NCBI GenBank assembly: GCA_005799475.1
Contig: SYGQ01000051.1
Span: 1 to 6,861 of the forward strand
From: Planctomycetia bacterium
GTDB taxonomy: Bacteria; Planctomycetota; Phycisphaerae; Phycisphaerales; SM1A02
Length of the DNA stretch: 6,861 bases
Direction of reading: 5' to 3'
Shown here: positions 1 through 6,834 of the stretch, one piece after another
Layout of the letters: every line of letters starts with the position of its first letter
How positions within the stretch are numbered: position 1 is the first letter of the stretch
Program-made: the position numbers and the translations under genes
The notes under the pieces: generated by a model
What the model was told of the DNA's origin: nothing
The model's input: the letters and a program-made list of their open reading frames with translations, nothing else
The model's database searches: none

Positions 1-486
1 ATCCCCGAGGGGCATGGGCGTCCGAGAGCCGTCTTCGTAGTGACCGTGCTGGGCAGAGTCTTTTTCAACCTTCCTGCGGATGATCCGTTTGCGTGCGTCG
101 ATCGAGTGCTCGCCGAACTGCCCGAGCCCGATCCAATCGTCGTGGTCGAGGCGCACATGGAGGCGACGAGCGAGAAGGCGGCGTTGGCGCACTACCTCGA
201 CGGCCGTGTCGCTGCCGTCATTGGGACGCACACTCATGTGCCGACCGCGGACGCTCGCGTGATGCCGCGCGGCACCGCGTTCATCACCGATGTCGGGATG
301 TGCGGGCCATATGCGTCGATCATCGGTCGCGATCCTGTGGGCGTGCTGCGAGCCATGACAACCGGCGTGCACACCCCATTCGAGATGGGGTCGGGTGACC
401 TCCGTGCGTGTGGCTGCCTCATTGAGATGGATGTCGTGTCGCGCGGCGCGGTGTCGATCACCCGACTTGAGACGAGAGCCTCGTAG
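1..486 (+). CDS. ymdB: YmdB-family (TIGR00282) metallophosphoesterase, C-terminal part
   Basis: This is the last 161 codons of a gene that begins left of the window. The frame is open to base 1, so the GTG at 40 is probably just an internal valine. Members are calcineurin-like phosphoesterases of about 260 residues; B. subtilis YmdB is a 2',3'-cAMP phosphodiesterase that affects biofilm and sporulation decisions. The family signature is clear: an LGRVFF strand, then a HxEATSEK stretch, YLDGRVAAVIGTHTHVPTAD, and ITDVGMCGPYASIIG. The metal-ligand histidines fall at window codons 52, 77 and 79, the same spacing as H150, H175 and H177 of the B. subtilis protein. About 100 N-terminal residues, including the Asp/Glu/Asn ligands, are outside the window. 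The usual HAE motif reads HME here, a small departure. The protein should be cytoplasmic. The family call is firm; the in vivo substrate is not shown by sequence. Confidence 0.93.
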   Translation: MPEGHGRPRAVFVVTVLGRVFFNLPADDPFACVDRVLAELPEPDPIVVVEAHMEATSEKAALAHYLDGRVAAVIGTHTHVPTADARVMPRGTAFITDVGMCGPYASIIGRDPVGVLRAMTTGVHTPFEMGSGDLRACGCLIEMDVVSRGAVSITRLETRAS

Positions 487-534
487 CGCGGATCAGCGCG
501 CGGGCCCGCCCTTCACGCTCCCCCTTGCACCCTC

Positions 535-581
535 GCATTGGGAAAGAACGGTCCCGCGCCGGGATCGATTCTTCCCATTGC
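535..581. terminator. Imperfect hairpin centred between two convergent genes; candidate bidirectional terminator
   Basis: The 141-base gap 487-627 contains one strong inverted repeat. Bases 535-556 pair with 560-581 around a CGC loop (557-559). The inner stem GGTCCCG/CGGGATC is 7 bp with one G-U wobble. The outer stem pairs GGGAA and GAAC on the left with GTTCTTCCC-type sequence on the right, with a T-T mismatch (538/578) and single-base bulges at A545 and A568. I count about 20 pairs. It lies 48 bases after the YmdB stop and 46 bases from the FUSC stop, a central position that suits a terminator serving both strands. Neither side is followed by a T-run, so this is not a textbook intrinsic terminator; it may act as a 3'-end stabiliser or be a copy of a dispersed palindromic repeat. 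The rest of the gap shows nothing else recognisable. Confidence 0.5.
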
Positions 582-627
582 CGGGGAGGGAAGCGGCCCG
601 CGGGTCATCTTTCGACATCGTGCGTGC

Positions 628-2541
628 TCAGCCGTCGCCGGAAGCAACGCGCGACACTCTCGGCATGAGACCGATGAGGGCACTGCTCGCTGATGCATGG
701 GCCGCGCTGATCGCGTCCAACCGAGCGGACTCTTCCAGTGGCGTTCCGGGCGAATCGATGCGTGCGTCTTCGTGGAGCCGAACGAGTTGCGCGTGCTGTG
801 CATCCGTGCGCGCGAGTGCCTGCCAGAATCGCGATGGCGTGAGGGGCTCTCTTGCGGCCAACTCCCTCGCGCGCTCGACCTCCGACTCCATGGCCGCGAT
901 CACGGATGGAATGACGGCGGCCGCACGAACGCGCCAGATGAAGTGGTAGACGATGAAGCTGACGACGACGCCGAGCGCGACCGCCAGCGAGAAGTTCATC
1001 ACGGGGAAGAGGTCGATCGACGGGCGGGGAACCTGAAGAAGCGCGAAGTCGACGACGATCATGACTTGCACGACAGGAGTCGTCGCCCGCTCGGAGGCCC
1101 CCATGCCGTAGCCAACGAGAAGGAGGAGCGGTCCAAAGACCAACAAGAGTCCCGGCAGCGTCGTGATGGTCGGCATGATGAAAATGACAACGCCGACGGC
1201 GACAAAGACCGCAACGACGACGCCGAAGAGACGCAGAAGTCCGATGACAACCGTTCCTCCGAGGGTCGCTTGCACGACGAGCATGATCGTCTCGACGCAG
1301 CCAATCCCGTGGCTCCAGTTCAGCGTGACGCAGAACAGCAGGCAGATCATGACGGCAAGCGCGCACTTCGCTGCGTGGGCGAACAGCCGATCGTTGAGCG
1401 GCACGAACCGCTCGCGACACACTCCCGCCAAGCATCCACGCAGGTTGCCAATGAGGACGCTCGCGGTGTCTGGGCGTGAGTCAAGGATCACGAGCCCGTC
1501 CAGCGCGGCCCTCGCTTCGCCGGCCGCGCGCACGGCGTCGGCGAGAGGCTGCACTCGGGGGTCAATCTCACGCGCGTGGAGTTCCGCGACGGCGTCGCGC
1601 ACCGCCATCGCGAACGCCCCCGCGCGACCTGGGTCGTTGAGTGCGTCACGAAGGGCGCGAATCGTTCGCGAGGCCGCCTCGATCGTGCGAAGTGTCCTTT
1701 CGGGATCGACGCGCGAGCCGGCGAGTGCGCGCGCGGCGCTGTCCACCGCATTCGCGAGCCCATTCACCGCGCCGATGAGTGCCATGACGCTGGGTCGGTC
1801 ACCACGCTGGAACTGGGCGTCGGTCTCGGCGCGCTCCAGCGTCTCGATGCACTCAGAAATCCGAAACGGATTGACCTCGGCAGCGGGCGCAGGAGCGTCG
1901 CGGCGCTCGTTCGTCGATGTCGCGAGCCCAGAGAGCGATTCGATCGGCCGCGACAAGAGATGGGCGAGTTGCTCACGAAGGAGCGTCGCCGGGGAGCGCG
2001 GCCACAGAAAGACATGCGCCAGTCCGCTGATGATCACCCCGATGGCCCCCGAACGAAAGACCATGAGCGTCTGCTGCTCAGCGTGCTCCTTGTCGAAGAT
2101 GATCATGAAGCACGCCACGATGAAGAGGTAGGCGCAACAGAAGTAGCTGCCCCGATACCGGCTCGAAACCATGAAGTACACGAGGGCGGTCACCATCACG
2201 AACATGACCGAGAGATAGAACCATGGCTGCTGGATGAAGAGCGCCGCGAGCGCGATCGCCGCCGCGCAACCCACCGTGGCACCGATCAGATTGAGCACGA
2301 GGTGCGTGAGCGACCGCGCGTCCTTCAAGTGCGTCGTGATGAGCAGGATCGTCATTGCCGGATAGAGGAGTTCCATCCACAGCGACACCTGGAGCGTGAT
2401 GATCGCCATCCCGGCGATCGAGAGGCGTGCCGCCGCGCGCCAACGGTTGGGGCTCGGGCGCCACTCTCGGCGGATTCTTGTGCCGAGGTCGTCTGGGGCG
2501 GGCGGTGCCGGTCGTGCGTCAAGAGGAGGAGCCGCGAGCAC
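628..2541 (-). CDS. FUSC-family inner-membrane protein (fusaric acid resistance/AaeB/YccS-like)
   Basis: This complete 637-residue protein has the two-part layout of FUSC proteins. A first hydrophobic bundle spans roughly residues 38-180. A soluble, helix-rich, presumably cytoplasmic region follows at about 181-385. A second bundle covers about 386-536, and a polar tail of about 100 residues ends the protein. Each bundle has about five or six membrane segments, and each carries a family-like Arg/Gly-rich helix start (HLKDARSLTHLVLNLIGATVG; GGTVVIGLLRLFGVVVA). Relatives such as E. coli AaeB export aromatic acids, and fusaric acid resistance proteins export that toxin; YccS-type members have no settled substrate. 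AaeB works with a periplasmic adaptor AaeA, but no adaptor or outer-membrane channel gene lies beside this one, so the substrate cannot be inferred. The start is the GTG at 2541, the first possible start after an in-frame stop at 2590-2592; the next Met (residue 45) lies inside the first membrane segment. No clear Shine-Dalgarno is visible. Confidence 0.88.
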   Translation of the reverse strand: MLAAPPLDARPAPPAPDDLGTRIRREWRPSPNRWRAAARLSIAGMAIITLQVSLWMELLYPAMTILLITTHLKDARSLTHLVLNLIGATVGCAAAIALAALFIQQPWFYLSVMFVMVTALVYFMVSSRYRGSYFCCAYLFIVACFMIIFDKEHAEQQTLMVFRSGAIGVIISGLAHVFLWPRSPATLLREQLAHLLSRPIESLSGLATSTNERRDAPAPAAEVNPFRISECIETLERAETDAQFQRGDRPSVMALIGAVNGLANAVDSAARALAGSRVDPERTLRTIEAASRTIRALRDALNDPGRAGAFAMAVRDAVAELHAREIDPRVQPLADAVRAAGEARAALDGLVILDSRPDTASVLIGNLRGCLAGVCRERFVPLNDRLFAHAAKCALAVMICLLFCVTLNWSHGIGCVETIMLVVQATLGGTVVIGLLRLFGVVVAVFVAVGVVIFIMPTITTLPGLLLVFGPLLLLVGYGMGASERATTPVVQVMIVVDFALLQVPRPSIDLFPVMNFSLAVALGVVVSFIVYHFIWRVRAAAVIPSVIAAMESEVERARELAAREPLTPSRFWQALARTDAQHAQLVRLHEDARIDSPGTPLEESARLDAISAAHASASSALIGLMPRVSRVASGDG

Positions 2542-2591
2542 GAGTGGGGCCGATGCTAGTCCGACATTCGCGTGATAACTTGCCCGCCCCT
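2542..2591. promoter_or_regulatory. Short divergent intergenic region between FUSC and peroxiredoxin genes
   Basis: Only about 50 bases separate the two divergent start codons, so the promoters must lie here and probably reach into the coding regions. The stretch 2557-2580 is less GC-rich than its surroundings. It contains GATAAC (2574-2579) on the plus strand, a 4-of-6 match to a -10 box that would give a leader of only a few bases before the ATG at 2592. On the minus strand TAGCAT (2554-2559) is another 4-of-6 match. Neither has a convincing -35 partner at normal spacing. No palindromic operator and no good ribosome binding site is visible for either gene. The region is inferred to be regulatory from gene orientation alone. 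Confidence 0.4.
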
Positions 2592-3059
2592 ATGACCATC
2601 ACCATCGGCTCCAAGGCTCCACCGTTCACGCTCCCCTCGGGACCCGGATCGCCCGTCGATGTCGGCGCGCTTCTTGGTCGCGAGAAGATCGTCCTCCTCT
2701 TCGTCCCGTTTGCTTTCAGTTCGCTGTGCACAGCGGCCGTGTGTCACCTTCGCGACGAGTGGTCAAGGTGGGACGCACTCGGGTGCAAGGTGTTCGTCGT
2801 GAGCGTGGACTCGCCCTTCGCGGTGGCCAAGTGGCGCGAATGCGATCGCATCCCGTTCCCGGTGCTCTCGGACTTCAACAAGGATGTCTCCCGTTCGTAC
2901 GGCGCGCTGCACGAGGACCTGAAGGGTCTCAAGGGATTCGCCAAGCGTTCGGCGTTCGTGATCGATGCCACGGGCGTGGTGCGCTACGCATCGGTGAACG
3001 AGGACCCGAGCGTGCAAGTCGACTTCGCCGCCATCGAGCAGGCAGTCAAGAGCTGCTAG
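2592..3059 (+). CDS. Peroxiredoxin (thioredoxin-fold, BCP/AhpE-like)
   Basis: This 155-residue protein matches the AhpC/TSA redoxin fold in length and order. It starts IGSKAPPFTLPS, continues with the strand KIVLLFVPFAF, then the active-site loop, then VFVVSVDSPFAVAKW, IPFPVLSDFNKDVSRSYG and KRSAFVIDATGVVRYA. Such enzymes reduce hydrogen peroxide and organic peroxides in the cytoplasm, using thiols from thioredoxin or similar donors. The peroxidatic cysteine should be Cys46 in PFAFSSLC; the usual PxxxTxxC threonine is replaced by Ser43. Cys51 lies five residues later, matching the Cys45/Cys50 pair of E. coli BCP, so a 2-Cys mechanism within one chain is plausible. Arg119 fits the conserved active-site arginine. 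A further cysteine is the last residue. The start at 2592 was chosen because it aligns with family N-termini; the frame is open upstream, and ATG 2553 would add 13 residues. The 3' end overlaps the HyuAB gene by 14 bases. Confidence 0.93.
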   Translation: MTITIGSKAPPFTLPSGPGSPVDVGALLGREKIVLLFVPFAFSSLCTAAVCHLRDEWSRWDALGCKVFVVSVDSPFAVAKWRECDRIPFPVLSDFNKDVSRSYGALHEDLKGLKGFAKRSAFVIDATGVVRYASVNEDPSVQVDFAAIEQAVKSC

Positions 3060-6000
3060 GACGGGCTCGTCCGTAGCCGCCGCCACCTGGGGTTTCGATC
3101 TCGATGGCGTCGCCGCGATGGAGCGTCGCCGCCGCGATTCCCGGGAGCGTCTCGATGCGCCCGTTGGCTCGAAGGATGCGCTGCGCGCCTCGCGTGCCCG
3201 GGCTTGCGCCGTTCAGCCCGTATGGGGATTCCTTTCGGTGCTGCGAGAGAAACGAGAGTTCGACGCGCTCGTGGAAGCGAATCCGTCGCACGAGGCCGTC
3301 GCCGCCCTTGTGTCGGCCGCTGCCGCCCGAGCCCTTTCGAATCCGGAACGCGTCGAGTCTCACGCCGTAGCGGCGCTCGAGGACTTCGGCATCTGTGATG
3401 CGCGTGTTGCTGATGTGCGTGTGGATGCCGGATTCGCCGGGACCGAGTTCAGTGGCCCCCGCGCCGCCGGCGATCGTCTCGTAGAAACCGTAGCGATCGT
3501 TGCCGAAGAGCAGGTTGTTGATCGTGCCCTGGCTGCAGGCGGCCATTCCGAGCGCGCGCCAGAGGAGGTCGACGAGGCGCTGGCTCGTCTCGGTCTGGCC
3601 GATGGCGCAGGCCGGGCACGCGGAGGGTGGTCCGGAGAAGTCTGGCGCGAGAATGGAACACGCGGGGATCCTCAAGTCGATCGGATCAAGGAGTCCTTCG
3701 TTGAGAGGGAACGCGGGGCCGTCGGCCCCGAGCGACTCGCCCACCAAGACCCGCAGCGTGTACATGACGGCGGCGCGAGTGACCGCCGATGGAGCGTTCA
3801 GGTTGCGCGGGTGCTGCGCCGAGGAGCCAGCGAAGTCGACCGTGAGGCGGCGGCGGTCGCGTGAGCGCGCGAGGCGCACACGAAGTGGCGAGCCGTCGTC
3901 GAGGAACTCTTCGGCTTCAGTCTCGTCGAACGGAAGCGAGGCGATGGCGCGCGCCGCGCCGTCGGATGAAGCCTTGCGCAGTCGGGCGGCGCAGCGTGTG
4001 AGCTCGGCGGCGCCGCGCGCGCGCACGATTTCTGGGATGAGCGCGGCCGCAAGCGCATTCGCGGCGACCTGCGCACGGGCGTCCATCAGGTTGTCGTGGA
4101 CGAGGCGGCTCGGCCAGCGGCCGCCCGCGAGCGCTCGTTCAAGTCGGTCAAAGTGATCGCGCCCGCGTTCGACGACTAGGGTCGGTTCGAGGACGCAGCC
4201 CTCCTCTTCGAGGGTCGTGGCGTCGGGGGGCATCGAACCGGGTCGAGTTCCTCCGACCTCCGCATGGTGCGCACGGTTGGCGGCGAACGCAAGAAGGGGG
4301 CCGTCCTTCGCGAAGATTGGCGAGATCGCCGTGAAGTCCGGAAGGTGCGAGCCGCCGAGCCTCGGGTGGTTGACGATGACCGTGTCGCCGCGAGCAAAGC
4401 GGTGCACGCGCATGACCGCGCGGACACACTCACCGAGGGCCCCGAGGTGAATCGGGATGTGCGGCGCGTTCACCATGAGCACACCACGCGCATCGAGGAG
4501 GCCGCATGAGTAGTCGAGGCGATCCTTGACATTGGGTGAGATCGCGGTGCGGCGAAGTTGCTCTCCCATGTCGGTGGCGATCGAGGCCAGTCGCGAAGCC
4601 AGGAGTTCCCCAACGCCGCCTTCGGAGGCGCCCTTCGCGCGGCGCGCTCGCGTCATGACAAGCGTTCCCAAGGGGCCGACTCGAGCTCTCCAGCCAGGCG
4701 CCACGAACGCGCTCGAGTCACTGCGGGTCAGCGAACACGGACCCGTGAACAACGAGTTGGCGTGGGTGCTGCCGGGGCGATCGCGCTCTGCTGGCGGCGT
4801 GAGCTCGGCGACGACGCGGAGTCGTTCGAGTTCGAGCGCGACACCCCGCGGAGCTGGGTATCCGTAGACCTGCGCGAACCGTTTCGCGAAGTCGGTGCGA
4901 AGGCGCGCGCACATGGCGGTGCCCGATCGCAGACGACCTGAGATCGCGAGGTCGAGCGATTCTTCCTGGCCCTTGATCCTTACCAGGGCCCGTGCGTGAA
5001 TCGTTGCACGCCGTGCCGCGATCGGTGCGAGGCGGCGCAGTTCGGCCCGAGCATGTGCGCACGCGCGCGCGAGTCGCCGTGAGATGTCGGGGCCCAGGGG
5101 CGCAAGCTCTGTGATGCTCACGACGCGCGAGAGTGGCGCCCGCGAAATGCCCTGTGCGCAGAGCACTCCGGACGCTTGGGGGTAGAGGACCGTCGAGATC
5201 CCGAGCCGCTGCGCAACGGCGCAGGCGTGGAGCGCGCCGCTGCCCCCGAAGGCGACGAGAGCGTGGTCGCGTGGATCGAAGCCCTTTCTGATCGTGACCG
5301 TGCGGATCGCGTTGGCCATGGTCTCGTCGGCCAGTGCAACGAAGGCCTCGAGCATCGCGCGTTCCGATAGGTCGCGACGGCCGCCTGCTCGCAGGGAGCG
5401 GTGGACCTCACGGGCGCGTCGGCGAGCGGCGGCTGCGTCCAAGGGAATCGGCATCTTGGAGGGGTCGATGCGGCCCAGCAGCAGGTTGGCGTCGGTGAGC
5501 GTGAGTGGACCGCCTGCGCCGTAGCACGCGGGGCCGGGATTCGCCCCGGCGCTGCGCGGCCCGACTCGCAACGAACCGCCGTCGCCCCAAAGAATGGACC
5601 CGCCGCCGGCTGCGACGCTCTCAACGGCGACACACGATCCGGCCATCGTGACAGTGCCGACGGTCGTCTCGTCTTTGAGTTCGGGGGCGCCATCGAGGCG
5701 CGCCACATCCGCGCTGGTTCCTCCCATGTCGAGGGTGATGCACCGTGCAACGCCGCACGCGCGCGCGAGCGATGCGGCACCGAGGACGCCCCCAGCCGGG
5801 CCCGACAGCAGGCTTTCGCGCGGATGGAACGCACTCGACGGGGTGAGACCGCCCGCGCTCGTCATCATGAAAATGCGTGCTCCTCCCGCCGAGCGTTGGA
5901 TGGACTCAACGAACTCGCCCACTGGCCCAGAGAGCGAAGCGTCCACGAGCGCGCTGCGTGCGCGCGGTTCGTACCGCGACGATGCGCCGCACTCATGCGA

Positions 6001-6834
6001 GAGGGTCACCCATTCGAAGCCTTGACCGCGAAGGATCCTTGCCACGCGTCGTTCCTGCGCGACGGCCTTGGGTCGACTCGCGTCGGCGTGCAAGAGTGCG
6101 ACGGCCGCCGCGCGAATCCCGCGTTGGTGGACTCGGAGGGCCGCTCGACGCAGCGACGCGTCGTCGAGCGGCGCAATCACAGTGCCCGACGATGCGACCC
6201 GTGCGGAGACTCCGATCGAAGCGCGCTCAAGCGGCGGTGCCTTCGTCGGCGCGCGTGCGAAGATGTCGAGCCGGCGCTGGTCGCCGATGCGAACGATGTC
6301 TTCGAGTCCCTCGTTGACCACGAGGACGACTGGCGTTGTCGCCCGTTCAAGGAGCGCATTGGTCCCACGAGTCGTGCCCACGCAAATCCGGCAGTCGTCG
6401 AGCGGTTCGCCGGCGGCTCGCTCAAGGACCACGCGCGTGGCAAGGATGGGCGCTTCCCATGGCGACACAAGGTCGATGAACGCGCGCGTCGGATCGACCC
6501 GCGCACGGCCATCAAGCTGGAGGAGAAGTTCTCCTTCGGCGGCGATCGCGACGCGAAGGATGCGCGCGCCGTTGCGGCCATTGACGCGGAACCCCGGAAG
6601 AAGCGCGACCGCGAAGGCGCCTGAGAGCGCGGTCGCGAGGCGAATGCGGAGGTGGTTTCCATTCACGGAGAGACGGGTGGCTCGAAGGGCCGACGAACTC
6701 AATACTTTCGCACGCCGCTCGGGGTCGCCGCGCTTTCGCGCCACGCAGTCCGTAAAGGTGCCGCCGGTATCGACGCCGACTTCCCAGAGCGGTCCTTCTC
6801 GTGAGGCACTATGCGCGCGAGTGCGCGGGGGCAT
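3046..6834 (-). CDS. Fused HyuA-HyuB protein, 5-oxoprolinase/hydantoinase family
   Basis: This 1262-residue protein joins both subunits of the ATP-dependent 5-oxoprolinase/N-methylhydantoinase family in one chain, as in eukaryotic 5-oxoprolinase (about 1290 residues). Family members open lactam or hydantoin rings at the cost of ATP; 5-oxoprolinase makes glutamate from 5-oxoproline. The HyuA half (about 18-728) has VGVDTGGTFTDC (19-30), GTTRGTNALLER (153-164), LLSGPAGGVLGAA (342-354), LDMGGTSADV (368-377), GPACYG (434-439) and FGGSGALHA (529-537), the actin/acetate-kinase-like nucleotide-binding elements. It closes with a PGWRARVGPLGTLVM tail (713-727). The HyuB half (about 741-1255) has SIATDMGEQLRRTAISPNVKDRLDYSC (751-777), GGSHLPDF (827-834), RAHHAEVGG (854-862) and GSGGSGRHKGGDG (1168-1180). 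His830, Asp833 and His856/857 are likely metal ligands by family analogy. Residues of about 52-121 look like an insert. The substrate could be 5-oxoproline, a hydantoin or another lactam. The frame stays open from ATG 6834 to the window edge, so the true start may lie further upstream; no Shine-Dalgarno is seen. Confidence 0.92.
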   Translation of the reverse strand: MPPRTRAHSASREGPLWEVGVDTGGTFTDCVARKRGDPERRAKVLSSSALRATRLSVNGNHLRIRLATALSGAFAVALLPGFRVNGRNGARILRVAIAAEGELLLQLDGRARVDPTRAFIDLVSPWEAPILATRVVLERAAGEPLDDCRICVGTTRGTNALLERATTPVVLVVNEGLEDIVRIGDQRRLDIFARAPTKAPPLERASIGVSARVASSGTVIAPLDDASLRRAALRVHQRGIRAAAVALLHADASRPKAVAQERRVARILRGQGFEWVTLSHECGASSRYEPRARSALVDASLSGPVGEFVESIQRSAGGARIFMMTSAGGLTPSSAFHPRESLLSGPAGGVLGAASLARACGVARCITLDMGGTSADVARLDGAPELKDETTVGTVTMAGSCVAVESVAAGGGSILWGDGGSLRVGPRSAGANPGPACYGAGGPLTLTDANLLLGRIDPSKMPIPLDAAAARRRAREVHRSLRAGGRRDLSERAMLEAFVALADETMANAIRTVTIRKGFDPRDHALVAFGGSGALHACAVAQRLGISTVLYPQASGVLCAQGISRAPLSRVVSITELAPLGPDISRRLARACAHARAELRRLAPIAARRATIHARALVRIKGQEESLDLAISGRLRSGTAMCARLRTDFAKRFAQVYGYPAPRGVALELERLRVVAELTPPAERDRPGSTHANSLFTGPCSLTRSDSSAFVAPGWRARVGPLGTLVMTRARRAKGASEGGVGELLASRLASIATDMGEQLRRTAISPNVKDRLDYSCGLLDARGVLMVNAPHIPIHLGALGECVRAVMRVHRFARGDTVIVNHPRLGGSHLPDFTAISPIFAKDGPLLAFAANRAHHAEVGGTRPGSMPPDATTLEEEGCVLEPTLVVERGRDHFDRLERALAGGRWPSRLVHDNLMDARAQVAANALAAALIPEIVRARGAAELTRCAARLRKASSDGAARAIASLPFDETEAEEFLDDGSPLRVRLARSRDRRRLTVDFAGSSAQHPRNLNAPSAVTRAAVMYTLRVLVGESLGADGPAFPLNEGLLDPIDLRIPACSILAPDFSGPPSACPACAIGQTETSQRLVDLLWRALGMAACSQGTINNLLFGNDRYGFYETIAGGAGATELGPGESGIHTHISNTRITDAEVLERRYGVRLDAFRIRKGSGGSGRHKGGDGLVRRIRFHERVELSFLSQHRKESPYGLNGASPGTRGAQRILRANGRIETLPGIAAATLHRGDAIEIETPGGGGYGRARPSSS

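Noticed and set aside
395..949. Plus-strand open frame of 184 codons spanning the YmdB end and intergenic gap
   Set aside because: It overlaps both YmdB and FUSC coding sequence in wrong frames and takes its middle part from the hairpin region. No protein-like pattern.
605..1435. Minus-strand open frame of 276 codons in a different frame from FUSC
   Set aside because: Same-strand out-of-frame shadow; Arg/His-rich with no domain, while the FUSC frame is continuous across the whole stretch.
1576..2559. Plus-strand open frames of 327 codons (1576-2559) and 322 codons (1163-2131) opposite the FUSC gene
   Set aside because: Their products are extremely rich in Arg/Asp/Glu/His or Ser/Arg, typical of reverse-strand reading of a membrane protein gene. 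The minus strand encodes clear membrane segments.
3118..3864. Plus-strand open frame of 248 codons opposite the 3' part of HyuAB
   Set aside because: Antisense shadow of the well-supported HyuB domain; no recognisable domain and no credible start signal.
5401..6624. Long plus-strand open frame of 407 codons opposite HyuAB
   Set aside because: It lies wholly antisense to a gene with many clear family motifs. Its translation is Arg/Ala/Asp-rich, low in hydrophobic pattern and matches no family I know. Such shadows are expected in GC-rich genes.
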